Assembly (NCBI GenBank): GCA_029212405.1
Contig: JARGNR010000026.1
Coordinates: forward strand, 1-64,000
Direction of reading: 5' to 3'
DNA length: 64,000 nt
From: Saprospiraceae bacterium
GTDB lineage: Bacteria > Bacteroidota > Bacteroidia > Chitinophagales > Saprospiraceae
In this document: piece after piece, positions 28,313 to 37,018 of the stretch
How positions within the stretch are numbered: the stretch's first letter is position 1
How the letters are laid out: every line of letters begins with the position of its first letter
The notes under the pieces: model-generated
The model's database searches: none
Told to the model about the DNA's origin: nothing
Seen by the model: the letters and a program-made list of their open reading frames with translations, nothing else
Position numbers and translations under genes: made by a program

Positions 28313-28803
28313 TTGTCAGCGTTTACAGATGAGGAAGAAATGAATTCAGCTTGAATTTCTGCTGCTCGATGTATGGCTTTTCGCATTCTATAATAGGTGC
28401 CACATCGACAGACATTGATGATGGCATTGTCTATGTCTTCGTCTGTAGGATTTGGTATTTGTTTTAGCAAGGCAGCTGTTGACATAATAAAACCCGGTTG
28501 ACAGTAGCCGCATTGAGGAACTACAAATTCTTCCCAGGCTTGTTGAACAGCATGCAATTCTGATCCATTGGATAGACCTTCAATGGTGGTGATTTTTTTT
28601 CCCTCTGCATATTTTACTGGATAGGAACATGATCGAACTTGTTGTCCATCTACATGGATAGTGCAAGCCCCGCAAGCAGCTTTTCCGCATCCAAACTTTG
28701 TTCCTTTTAGATCTAAAACATCTCTTATTGCCCAGAGCAAGGGTGTATTGCCATCCACCTCCAGGGTTTCATTTTTTCCATTGATAATGAAAGATATCTT
28801 CAT
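28309..28803 (-). CDS. 2Fe-2S subunit of the molybdenum hydroxylase (IorA-like)
   Basis: From ATG 28803 the protein is 164 residues long, the normal size for the small subunit. It carries a plant-ferredoxin-type cluster (Cys39, Cys44, Cys47, Cys59 in GCGKAACGACTIHVDG...SC) and the second helical 2Fe-2S cluster (Cys98, Cys101, Cys132, Cys134 in CGYCQPG and CRCG). An alternative start at 28836 would overlap the upstream cytochrome gene and adds no homology, so I reject it. It relays electrons from the Mo site to the acceptor, probably the diheme cytochrome encoded 10 bases upstream. There is no signal, so it is probably exported together with the Tat-bearing partner. Confidence 0.92.
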   Translation of the reverse strand: MKISFIINGKNETLEVDGNTPLLWAIRDVLDLKGTKFGCGKAACGACTIHVDGQQVRSCSYPVKYAEGKKITTIEGLSNGSELHAVQQAWEEFVVPQCGYCQPGFIMSTAALLKQIPNPTDEDIDNAIINVCRCGTYYRMRKAIHRAAEIQAEFISSSSVNADK

Positions 28804-28813
28804 GGTTGTTGAT

Positions 28814-29428
28814 TTATTTGTTTGGTATAATAGCACCTTTGTTGATCCATTCTTTCACAGCTGCTATATATTCGTCTTTAGATACAGGAGGGGTTTCTCG
28901 AGGTGTGCCTTCTGCATCTACGCCTGGGTCCCAAGCCCACAGAACCAGTTCATGTTCCGTCAAGTGTTCCATGATTTCTTTAGCAGAACGACCTCCATTT
29001 AGTTTGGGGTCCATCATTTGAGTTGCTATTTCTACTCTGGTCTTTCCTTCCCATGCCATGCTTTTAGGTGCCAAAGCCCAATGGGGCGCACCCGGCACAC
29101 CAGAAAAATCATTATTCTCGTCGGTATGACAGGTTTGGCAATTAATACTTTTTAGCCCATGTCCTTTTTCACCTCCAGATATACCAAGCGAACGAGTCAC
29201 GTGACTGTCTTCACCTTTTATGGGAACATCTCCCGCGGGATGACAATTGACACATCGTTGATGCATGAGCACTTGCATCATTTTATCAAATGCTTCATTG
29301 GATGAATCTTGTGGACTTGTCTTAAGTTCCGATTTTTGTCCTTCTGATAAATCTGGAGGCATCGATATTGAAAAAGCAAGAAGGGATATTAATACGGCAA
29401 GTAAAGAGAATATGGACTTTTTCATCAT
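28814..29428 (-). CDS. diheme cytochrome c, electron acceptor of the molybdenum hydroxylase
   Basis: The 204-residue exported protein has a signal peptide (1-22) and two heme-c sites, CVNCH (59-63) and CQTCH (97-101). It is the first gene of a three-gene unit with the 2Fe-2S and molybdopterin subunits. Similar cytochromes accompany periplasmic IorAB-type dehydrogenases and take their electrons to the respiratory chain. The C-terminal half (about 120-204) holds helical sequence that may complete the fold around the second heme. Function is inferred from the gene order; the heme sites are directly visible. Confidence 0.87.
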   Translation of the reverse strand: MMKKSIFSLLAVLISLLAFSISMPPDLSEGQKSELKTSPQDSSNEAFDKMMQVLMHQRCVNCHPAGDVPIKGEDSHVTRSLGISGGEKGHGLKSINCQTCHTDENNDFSGVPGAPHWALAPKSMAWEGKTRVEIATQMMDPKLNGGRSAKEIMEHLTEHELVLWAWDPGVDAEGTPRETPPVSKDEYIAAVKEWINKGAIIPNK

Positions 29429-29529
29429 AAAGTAAGTTTACGCAGGTAAATTAGTAAAGTTGATGGAATTCAATGGCAGCTATTTGTGAAATGATTATAA
29501 CTTTTTTTCTTAAGGTTTAGTCTGTACGC

Positions 29530-29736
29530 ATGTCTCTATCAATTATTCTGATGTTTTATTTCCTAATTTTAGTCCTCTTCTTTTGGTTAAGTTACTATGA
29601 TTTAAATGTTCCATCTGCTTTAACGATCTCTTTGGTATGTTTTGTTTTATTTATTTTTAGTCTTTTTGCCTTTTGGGAATTGCATCATACTTTTTATGGA
29701 TTACTAAAAATGTATTTAATAGACGAAGTAAGTTAA
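29530..29736 (+). CDS. possible small membrane protein
   Basis: A 68-residue frame starts with ATG and encodes two hydrophobic segments (about 3-22 and 28-50) and a short polar tail. It stands alone between the divergent cytochrome gene and the sigma-factor gene. I do not recognise it. T-rich DNA often yields hydrophobic frames by chance, and no ribosome-binding site is seen, so it may be spurious. Confidence 0.3.
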   Translation: MSLSIILMFYFLILVLFFWLSYYDLNVPSALTISLVCFVLFIFSLFAFWELHHTFYGLLKMYLIDEVS

Positions 29737-29756
29737 TTTTAATCCAAATGAATAGT

Positions 29757-29793
29757 TTACTAAACGGATTGATTTAGTAACGTAAAATTTACG
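29757..29793. promoter_or_regulatory. two adjacent inverted repeats upstream of the ECF sigma gene
   Basis: TTACTAAA (29757-29764) and TTTAGTAA (29773-29780) form a perfect inverted repeat with an 8-base spacer. The 13-base palindrome CGTAAAATTTACG (29781-29793) follows at once. The set lies 36 bases before the sigma-gene ATG and has no T tract, so it looks more like a protein-binding site than a terminator. The binder is unknown. Confidence 0.35.
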
Positions 29794-29829
29794 CATAGAA
29801 CTCTTTCCATTTATTATATTCGCTTCTGA

Positions 29830-30339
29830 ATGAGTTTTAGCAACGATACCTGTAATAAAATAATTTTCCAAAAATTCTATCAAGATCAATCGGAAGGGTT
29901 ACTCAATTATGTCTACTATAAAAGTGGGAATACTGGTTTTGCAGAGGATACGGTTCAAGAATCGTTTATTCGACTTTGGAAAAATTGTGCTAGGGTACCG
30001 TTAGAAAAAGCCAAAAGTTTTTTATTTACTACAGCAACAAATTTATTTCGTGATCGGCTAAAGCATAAAAAAGTTGTTCTGAAATTTAGAGAACGACCCG
30101 TACAAACTCAGACGAACCAAGATCCTGAATTTTTGATGCAAGAAAAAGAGTTTAAGGCTAAGTTGGATAGAGTGATCAGTGCACTTCCTGAAGCACAACG
30201 TATCACATTCTTGATGAATCGGATTGATAAATTAAAATACAGAGAAATAGCTGAAATATTGGGAGTAAGTCAAAAGACTGTGGAGAAGAGAATCCATCAG
30301 GCACTTTTAGTATTGAGGAAGGAAATTGGGAAAATTTAA
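29830..30339 (+). CDS. ECF sigma factor (FecI-like)
   Basis: The 169-residue protein has sigma-70 region 2 (about 10-75, with AEDTVQESFIRLWKN) and region 4 (about 115-165, with FLMNRIDKLKYREIAEILGVSQKTVEKRIHQA, a helix-turn-helix). It lacks other regions, as expected of ECF factors. The following genes encode a FecR-type anti-sigma protein and a TonB-dependent receptor with an STN signalling domain, which gives a cell-surface signalling set. When the receptor binds its ligand, FecR should release or activate this factor, which then transcribes the receptor gene and possibly genes nearby. Confidence 0.92.
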   Translation: MSFSNDTCNKIIFQKFYQDQSEGLLNYVYYKSGNTGFAEDTVQESFIRLWKNCARVPLEKAKSFLFTTATNLFRDRLKHKKVVLKFRERPVQTQTNQDPEFLMQEKEFKAKLDRVISALPEAQRITFLMNRIDKLKYREIAEILGVSQKTVEKRIHQALLVLRKEIGKI

Positions 30340-30415
30340 ATGACCAAAGTAGGGTAAAACTGCAATGGGTCGTTATATAAGTGCAATAGTACAATACACC
30401 ATTTAAGTATAAAAA

Positions 30416-31357
30416 ATGAGTGATTTATTTAAAGATGATGATACATTCTTGGCCCGTTGGTTAAGCGGTGAGTTGAGTCCACAGGAGTTGGCTGAATTTG
30501 AGAAATCGGATGCGTACAGGGAATATCAAAAAATAGCGAACCATACTTCGAATTTAGATACTCCTCAATGGGATACACAGAAGATTTGGAATCAAATTGA
30601 AGGGGATGAATCAAATATTGTCGCTAAAAAGGAAACAAAATTAGTTCGAATGGGATGGATAACGTATGCAATAGCCGGGTGTGCTTTACTAGTCCTTGGT
30701 TACCTTACCTTATTCAATACTAATTCGATCCAGCTGCATGAAACATTTGCCACACAAAATGAAACGATCCATTTACCAGATGGTTCAGTTGTCTATTTAA
30801 ATGCAGGGTCTTCATTGCAGTACAATACAAAGACATTCCCGGAGCAGCGAAACTTGGATTTGAAAGGAGAAGCATTTTTTGAAGTCACCAAAGGAAGTGC
30901 ATTTAAAGTAAAAACGGACCATGGAGATGTCCGTGTATTAGGAACTAGTTTTAATATTAAGTCTAGAGTCGAACGTTTTGAAGTACAATGTTTTACAGGG
31001 AGCGTTGGAGTATCATCTTTGGGTAGTGCAGAAATCCAACTTTTAAAAGGTGAAAAAGTGGAAGCTCAAAAGGGTAAGCTGCAAAATAAATCTCAATTTA
31101 ATGCATTGGAAGGAACACCAGTTTGGAGAAATGGACAATCTAGATTCAATAATGTTTTGGTGATTGAAGTACTAAATGAAATGGAGCGACAGTTTGATAT
31201 AGAAATCAAAGCGAATCCAACTATCGAAAATATTGAAAATTATAGTGGAGGCTTTGATCACAACAATCTAGAAAGTGCCTTGCAAATTGTTTGTTCATCC
31301 ATTAATTGTACGTATGTAATTGATGGGACTTCTGTTCGCATAACACAAAACGATTGA
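30416..31357 (+). CDS. FecR-family anti-sigma/signal relay protein
   Basis: The 313-residue protein has a short cytoplasmic N-terminal part (1-75) that should contact the sigma factor. One membrane helix follows (about 81-100), then a periplasmic FecR domain (about 108-210, with LPDGSVVYLNAGSSLQY) and a C-terminal DUF4974-type domain (about 243-313) that resembles STN/secretin-like folds. It relays the signal from the TonB receptor to the sigma factor. It lies 76 bases after the sigma gene and 41 bases before the receptor gene. Confidence 0.92.
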   Translation: MSDLFKDDDTFLARWLSGELSPQELAEFEKSDAYREYQKIANHTSNLDTPQWDTQKIWNQIEGDESNIVAKKETKLVRMGWITYAIAGCALLVLGYLTLFNTNSIQLHETFATQNETIHLPDGSVVYLNAGSSLQYNTKTFPEQRNLDLKGEAFFEVTKGSAFKVKTDHGDVRVLGTSFNIKSRVERFEVQCFTGSVGVSSLGSAEIQLLKGEKVEAQKGKLQNKSQFNALEGTPVWRNGQSRFNNVLVIEVLNEMERQFDIEIKANPTIENIENYSGGFDHNNLESALQIVCSSINCTYVIDGTSVRITQND

Positions 31358-31398
31358 TTTAAATAAATACGGCGAACAGTAGCTTAGGATTAAAATAG

Positions 31399-33966
31399 AT
31401 GAAATTACGATTTACTCTTCTAGTCTTACTTTTACCATACTTCTTGGTAGCACAAAAATCTATGGATGTTTCTTATAAGAATGCAGAATTAGAATCAGTA
31501 TTGCAAGATTTAGAGACGAAGTATGGTGTTGTTTTTTCATATACTGGAGATTTGGGACTAGAACAGAAAGTCAACTATTCAGTGGAGAACACATCGCTGG
31601 AAGATGTGCTTACTAGATTATGTCTTGAATTGAATTTGAATTATAGAAATGTAGATAGTACGTACATCGTTTTGACCCGAAAGCCTAAAAGCCAGTTCGC
31701 ATTATGTGGTTCTTTTACGAATGACGTAGGAGAGCCTCTATCATTTGTAAGTGTCTATTGTCCCTCGTCTCAAATTGGAACCAGTGCAGATGAAAACGGG
31801 ACGTTGAACTGGAGTGAAGTATTCTACGAAAATGAGAAAATTGAAATAAGTTATATCGGGTATGAATCTTTGATTTTGGATGTGTTAGAATTGGTGCAAT
31901 GTCCTACGATAGTCCTGAAAACCAAGCAGTTTTCTTTTGAAGAAATCATAGTAAAGGAATATGTCACCTCTGGAATTGAACAGTCGGTGGATTTTGATCA
32001 CATGATTTTGAATCCAGGGAGAATTCAGATGGTGCCTGGGTTGACCGATGCGGATGTGCTTCAAATGGTTCAATTACTTCCAGGAGTTCAAAGTATGGAT
32101 GAATCTGCAACTGGAATTCATGTGAGAGGCGGCACACCAGATCAGAATTTGATTTTATATGATGGAATTCCGGTGTATAACGGAGGGCATTTCTTCGGTA
32201 TGATTTCAGGCTTTAATCCCAGTTTAATTGAAGATGTTAATGTATATCGAAGTGGCTTCAGTCCAAAATTTGGTGGGAGAGTTGCCAGTGTAATTGATAT
32301 ACAAAGTAGAAATACCATTCCAGATCGAGTGACATCCGAAGCAGGTTTGAATTTCACCCATGCTGATGTTTCGTTGGCAGTTCCATTCTTCAATAAAAGA
32401 GCAGCCTTGGTGGTTGGTGCCAGAAAGTCATATACGGATATTGTGGAGACACCAACTTATCGAAAGCTTTCTCAACGGGTGTTTAGAAAAGGAAAATTGG
32501 AGCAAGTGATGGAAGAAGATGAACCTGATGTCATTGATTTTGGACTGGCCTTTGATTTTAATGATTACAATATGAAGCTACTCATTGAACCTTCGGAAAG
32601 AGATCATATTTCGTTAAGTTTTTTTCAAATAGATGATAAGCTCAACTTTGATTTTACTGAAGAAGAAGAATTTGCAACTAATGATAAATTGGACCAAAGT
32701 TCCACTGGGATAGGTTTTCAATGGAAAAGAAACTGGCATGAAAAGTACAGTAGTTCGATCAATATTTCCCATACTCAATTGTCGAATTACTACGAATTTA
32801 GTGTGCTAGATGGGGACGATCCGTCAGTTGAAATTCAAGAAGTTCAAGCTAATACGATTGAGGACAACACTGTGGTGTGGAACAATACGTTACTGTTCAA
32901 TACAAATCTTCATTTAGATTTTGGAGCACAATTCTCGGATTTAAATGTAAATAGGAGGTGGCAGGTTGATCAAGAAGATCCTGAGGATACGGAATTGGAT
33001 AAGAACCAAATCTTTTCAGGTTTTGTGTCCCTGAATACTTCCATGAACAATACAATTAAAACTCAAGTAGGGTTGCGATACAATTATGCGAGTGCAACAC
33101 AAGAAAACTTTTTAGAGCCCAGGCTTTCGATACAGTATGTTCCCTCTCCTGTATTTCAAGTAAAGGCTGGAGGTGGTTTCTATCGCCAGTTTATGAGTCA
33201 AGTTTTAGAATTTAATGATCTTGGAATCAATCAAGATTTCTGGGTATTGTCTGACGATGATGAAAATATTCCAGTTGTCCTGAGCAAGAATGTTTCACTA
33301 GGGATGATATATCACCCTAAGTCTTTTATGTTTGAAATAGAAGGATATGTTAAAAAACAGGAAGGATTGACTTCAAATCTTTCGAGGTTTCAATCTGGTA
33401 CGGAAGCATTTTTCGAATCTGGAACAGGGCAAAATTGGGGTTTTGACGTGATGCTCAAAAAGAAGTGGAGTACATCACAGTCTTGGATTTCCTATTCATA
33501 TAGCAGAAGTCAATATGAAGCAGATACTGATGATGAAACTGTTTCTTTTAGAGCTCCTCATGATCGACCCCATTCATTTCAGATCGTTCATCAATATCAC
33601 CGAGGAAAATGGAATATTTCATTAAGTTGGCAAATTGCTTCTGGTTTGGTATTTACTGAATCTGTTGGTTTGGATATGGAAGATGAAGATGCTCCTCCTG
33701 TTTATAATTTGTACAACATCAACTCCGAGCGGTTGCCTATTTCACATCGATTGGATGCTTCCCTCATGTATAAAGTATTTCAGCAAAATGGATTTCAAGG
33801 AAAGTTGGGATTTTCTTTACTTAATATGTACAATAGAGAAAATCTGATGAGTCGGGAATATTTCACCGAATACAGCGAAGAAGACGATCAATATGAACTT
33901 CAAGCCAGAGATAGAGCCATGTTGAGATTCACCCCCAATATCGTATTTAGAATCAAGTTTGAGTAA
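31399..33966 (+). CDS. TonB-dependent receptor with STN signalling domain
   Basis: The 855-residue outer-membrane protein has a signal peptide (1-18), an STN domain (about 22-93), a carboxypeptidase-regulatory-like domain (about 101-175), a TonB plug (about 205-310, with GIHVRGGTPDQNLILYDGI) and a 22-strand-type barrel ending in Phe-Glu (FRIKFE). The STN domain would contact the FecR protein. No SusD-like gene follows, so it is not a classical glycan SusCD pair; the length is also below that of SusC. The ligand could be a siderophore, a peptide or a small polymer. Expected regulation is by the sigma/FecR pair just upstream. Confidence 0.92.
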   Translation: MKLRFTLLVLLLPYFLVAQKSMDVSYKNAELESVLQDLETKYGVVFSYTGDLGLEQKVNYSVENTSLEDVLTRLCLELNLNYRNVDSTYIVLTRKPKSQFALCGSFTNDVGEPLSFVSVYCPSSQIGTSADENGTLNWSEVFYENEKIEISYIGYESLILDVLELVQCPTIVLKTKQFSFEEIIVKEYVTSGIEQSVDFDHMILNPGRIQMVPGLTDADVLQMVQLLPGVQSMDESATGIHVRGGTPDQNLILYDGIPVYNGGHFFGMISGFNPSLIEDVNVYRSGFSPKFGGRVASVIDIQSRNTIPDRVTSEAGLNFTHADVSLAVPFFNKRAALVVGARKSYTDIVETPTYRKLSQRVFRKGKLEQVMEEDEPDVIDFGLAFDFNDYNMKLLIEPSERDHISLSFFQIDDKLNFDFTEEEEFATNDKLDQSSTGIGFQWKRNWHEKYSSSINISHTQLSNYYEFSVLDGDDPSVEIQEVQANTIEDNTVVWNNTLLFNTNLHLDFGAQFSDLNVNRRWQVDQEDPEDTELDKNQIFSGFVSLNTSMNNTIKTQVGLRYNYASATQENFLEPRLSIQYVPSPVFQVKAGGGFYRQFMSQVLEFNDLGINQDFWVLSDDDENIPVVLSKNVSLGMIYHPKSFMFEIEGYVKKQEGLTSNLSRFQSGTEAFFESGTGQNWGFDVMLKKKWSTSQSWISYSYSRSQYEADTDDETVSFRAPHDRPHSFQIVHQYHRGKWNISLSWQIASGLVFTESVGLDMEDEDAPPVYNLYNINSERLPISHRLDASLMYKVFQQNGFQGKLGFSLLNMYNRENLMSREYFTEYSEEDDQYELQARDRAMLRFTPNIVFRIKFE

Positions 33967-34296
33967 TTTTTATCTATTTTTTATACTGTTTCATATATTG
34001 TAGTTATGTAATGTGTAATTAGTTATTAATTAGATATATATGTTGTTTTCATTCTTTTTTATCTCTTTTCTTCACATCATATTAATAGAATTTCAAGTTA
34101 TTTTAAAAATAATATCTCATTGAGGTAGGGTATTTCTGTCTCTGCTCTTTTTATCTACAAATGGGGCAATTGTCCATTCTACATGAATCATTAAATGAAG
34201 TGCTTATAGCGATTTTTCTACACTAATAAACAGAACAAAATTCGTTCAGATTTCCGATTTGTCGGTTTGAAGATCTTACTACTTAAATGTAAAATT
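33967..34296. other. AT-rich intergenic region before the transglutaminase cluster
   Basis: About 330 bases without a gene. Two Ts-rich stretches follow the receptor stop, but I see no hairpin strong enough to call a terminator. A short imperfect palindrome around CAATTG near 34168 is the only structure. The frame before ATG 34297 is open to a TTG at 34267. Confidence 0.45.
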
Positions 34297-35838
34297 ATGT
34301 TGTTAAAAAAGTCATTTTTTATTGCTTCAATGCTTCTTTTGCTTCTACCAATTCTATTTTCTGCATTCAAATATTCACAGAATAATTTTGAAATATCCGA
34401 CATTATTCCTAGAGAAATCTATACCGTTTCTTTAGAATTAGAAATGTCTGATTTGCCTAAAAAAGCTGTGGTGAAATCCTATTTGCCAGAAAGTAATCAA
34501 AGACAAGAAATTCGCAATCATACTTGGTATGGTGATTCCATTACCGTAACGACAAAAAAGAATGAATTTGGCACTCAAATAATATGGGATGTTGCTGATT
34601 TTAATGATGTACTGTATACTTACGAGTATGAAGTAGAGGGGAAATATGTTCGTTTTGATTTGCCGCTTGATTCCCCGTTTGAAGAGCATTCATCCATAGA
34701 ATTGCAGCAGTTTTTGTCAAGCGACCCCTTTATTCAAACATCTCATGTTCAAATTGAATCGAAAGCCAAAGAATTGAAGAAACATTCCGTTTTGGCCACA
34801 TTGCGATCTAACTTTGCATATGTAAAATCAATCCGAAGTTCGAATACACGATTGTTGACCGATGCAGTAAGTGTTTTACGATTGAATAGAGCTTCTTGTA
34901 ATGGGAAGAGTCGGCTTTTTACAGCATTATGTAGAGCACAAGGAATACCTTCTAGAGTTGTTGGGGGTACCATTTTAGAGAATGTACAGAAGAGAACTTC
35001 ACATCTTTGGTCAGAGATATATTATGGGGGTTCATGGATTCCTTTTGATGTGATGAATGATCATTTTGCCATGCTCCCCGCCAATTATTTGCAATTGTAC
35101 ACAGGAGATGTTTATTTATTCAATTACACCAAAGATCTCAATTTTGATTATCAATTTGACATCAAGAAAAAGTATCAGTCTCTCAATGAAAAGCGGATCG
35201 AGGGATTAAGTTTATGGCCCTTACTCAATGAATTGCATCTTCCGATGGATTTATTGAGATCATTGTTGCTACTTCCTCTGGCTGCACTATTAATTGCAAT
35301 TTTTCGAAATGTGGTAGGGATAAATTCCTTTGGGATTTTGTTGCCTGCGTTGATTGGACTTGCCTTGGTCAACGTCGATTTAGTCACTGGGTTGACAGCG
35401 TTTGGTATTGTTATAGTGTTAGTGGCCTTGCTGCATTTATTGTTGGAAAAATGGTCATTGCTTCATGTACCAAAAGTTGCCATTATCTTGACCAGTGTTA
35501 TCATCACCTTATTGACGTTTGGAATTGCAGGAGTACTATTGGATTGGGAAATGGGTGAAATGATGATTTATCTTCCTATTGTAATCATCTCTATAACCGC
35601 CGAACGTTTTGCAAAAGTTTTGAATGAAGAAGACTTGTCTGAAGCGTTGAAAATGCTATTAAATACGGCACTAATCTCCCTTTTGACCTGTCTGATTTTT
35701 AGATCCAAACTTCTGATAGGCGTATTCTTGACGTTTCCAGAATTGTATTTGCCTTTGATCGTCATCTTGTTGTTTTTAGGTAGATGGATCGGTATGAGAA
35801 TTTCAGAATATAGGCGGTTCTCTCCTACATTGAATTGA
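34297..35838 (+). CDS. transglutaminase-like domain fused to seven membrane helices
   Basis: From ATG 34297 the protein has 513 residues: one N-terminal helix (about 8-24), an extracytoplasmic region with a transglutaminase-like core (about 130-270) and seven helices (about 315-500). This is the Transglut_i_TM/7TM_transglut architecture that Pfam describes as an inactive transglutaminase fused to seven helices. Here the triad residues seem present: Cys201 (NRASCNGKS), His236 (TSHLWSEIYY) and Asp251 (WIPFDV), with normal spacing of 35 and 15 residues. The following gene encodes the RimK-like ligase that usually accompanies this family. A TTG at 34267 would add ten residues. The domain may bind, cleave or cross-link peptides in the periplasm; function is unknown. 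Confidence 0.85.
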   Translation: MLLKKSFFIASMLLLLLPILFSAFKYSQNNFEISDIIPREIYTVSLELEMSDLPKKAVVKSYLPESNQRQEIRNHTWYGDSITVTTKKNEFGTQIIWDVADFNDVLYTYEYEVEGKYVRFDLPLDSPFEEHSSIELQQFLSSDPFIQTSHVQIESKAKELKKHSVLATLRSNFAYVKSIRSSNTRLLTDAVSVLRLNRASCNGKSRLFTALCRAQGIPSRVVGGTILENVQKRTSHLWSEIYYGGSWIPFDVMNDHFAMLPANYLQLYTGDVYLFNYTKDLNFDYQFDIKKKYQSLNEKRIEGLSLWPLLNELHLPMDLLRSLLLLPLAALLIAIFRNVVGINSFGILLPALIGLALVNVDLVTGLTAFGIVIVLVALLHLLLEKWSLLHVPKVAIILTSVIITLLTFGIAGVLLDWEMGEMMIYLPIVIISITAERFAKVLNEEDLSEALKMLLNTALISLLTCLIFRSKLLIGVFLTFPELYLPLIVILLFLGRWIGMRISEYRRFSPTLN

Positions 35839-35899
35839 ATCAACTAAAGTAGATAAAGAGCCAATTTCAATTAATTGATTACTAAAAATTAGAATAAAA

Positions 35900-36775
35900 A
35901 TGTTTGACAAATGGAAGAATAGAATAATCGGTTCAGAGATTCTTGGGATCAATGAACGTAACATGGATTATGTGTATCAGTTGAATCCTAAAAAGTATTT
36001 CACATTAGCTGATGACAAAGTCAAGTGCAAAGAGCTCCTGCATGCCAATAACATCGCATGTGCAAAAACCTATGGTGTAGTGCGAAGAATAGGTGATATA
36101 TCTCGTATGTGGTCCAATTTAAATCATTATAAAAAAATAGCCATTAAGCCTGCGAATGGGTCCGGTGGAGGTGGCATTCTCATTCTCAAGAAAAACGCAG
36201 AAGGTTATTGGGTTAGTGGCGGTGAGATTTGGTCTGAACAGAAAATTTTTACCCATATGGCGAGAATCATTATGGGCATGTATTCATTCGGGAGTTCTGA
36301 TCATGTGCTGGTCGAACAATGTATTGAACCTCACCCATTTTTTGCTGAAATCTATGCTGCAGGGGTGCCTGACTTTCGAATTATTTTGATCAAGGATGAA
36401 CCCGTAATGAGCATGTTGAGAGTGCCGACCGATAAATCAGGAGGTAAAGCAAATTTGCATCAGGGAGGATTGGGCATTGGGATTGATATGGAAAAAGGAA
36501 CCTTATTGGATGCATTTGATGGCCATACTTATTACACTCATCATCCAGACAATGGAAATAGTATTGCTGGAAAGGAAATTCCAATGTGGAATACTTTAGT
36601 GGCGCTTTCAATAGCTACATCGAAGTGTTTTCCTCTTGATTATTTGGGGATAGATATTGTAATCGATGCAGAACTTGGACCCCTAATAATGGAAATCAAC
36701 GTTCGTCCAGGTCTTGGAATCCAGTTGGCCAACAAATCAGGTTTAAAATTATTATTAAAAGCTAAATTAAATTAA
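35900..36775 (+). CDS. RimK-like ATP-grasp ligase (alpha-L-glutamate ligase homologue)
   Basis: The 291-residue cytoplasmic protein has the ATP-grasp fold: nucleotide-binding strand and loop IKPANGSGGGG (82-92), VLVEQCIEPHPFF (136-148), GVPDFRIILI (155-164), and the metal/ATP end region DIVIDAELGPLIMEINVRPG with Asp252, Glu265 and Asn267. It matches the RimK-related glutamate-ligase homologues that sit next to 7TM-transglutaminase genes. Such enzymes use ATP to add an amino acid to a carboxyl group of a peptide or small molecule; the acceptor here is unknown. It lies 61 bases after the transglutaminase gene, and its TAA overlaps the ATG of the small protein gene that follows (TAATG). Confidence 0.88.
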   Translation: MFDKWKNRIIGSEILGINERNMDYVYQLNPKKYFTLADDKVKCKELLHANNIACAKTYGVVRRIGDISRMWSNLNHYKKIAIKPANGSGGGGILILKKNAEGYWVSGGEIWSEQKIFTHMARIIMGMYSFGSSDHVLVEQCIEPHPFFAEIYAAGVPDFRIILIKDEPVMSMLRVPTDKSGGKANLHQGGLGIGIDMEKGTLLDAFDGHTYYTHHPDNGNSIAGKEIPMWNTLVALSIATSKCFPLDYLGIDIVIDAELGPLIMEINVRPGLGIQLANKSGLKLLLKAKLN

Positions 36776-36993
36776 TGACTATGAAACATCAAAAATCCGC
36801 TTTCCCATATCTTATGCTATTGGTTCTACTGTTGATAGGATTGCCCATTTTGGATTACCAAATTGAAGGAGATTTGGGGATAGAAATACAGGTGAAGACT
36901 GAATGTGCAGAATATAATATTGACGTATCAGAGAATAGAGATAACGATAAGTTGATAACGCATTCTATTGATCCCGCAATGATACCAAATTAA
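36775..36993 (+). CDS. 72-residue membrane-anchored protein in the ATP-grasp cluster
   Basis: The gene starts at ATG 36775, overlapping the ligase stop by one base, so translation is coupled; a second ATG at 36781 is possible. The product has one hydrophobic helix (about 11-28) followed by an acidic tail of about 45 residues with one Cys (ECAEYNIDVSENRDND). The helix could be a signal peptide or a membrane anchor. I recognise no family. The position suggests a partner or substrate of the ligase or of the transglutaminase; the tail is rich in Asp and Glu, which such ligases could extend. That is inference. Confidence 0.65.
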   Translation: MTMKHQKSAFPYLMLLVLLLIGLPILDYQIEGDLGIEIQVKTECAEYNIDVSENRDNDKLITHSIDPAMIPN

Positions 36994-37018
36994 CGAAGTG
37001 ACCAAAATTTTTAATTAA

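Noticed and set aside
28804-28836. Upstream start of the 2Fe-2S subunit
   Set aside because: It would overlap the cytochrome gene, and the added residues do not belong to the family; ATG 28803 gives the normal size.
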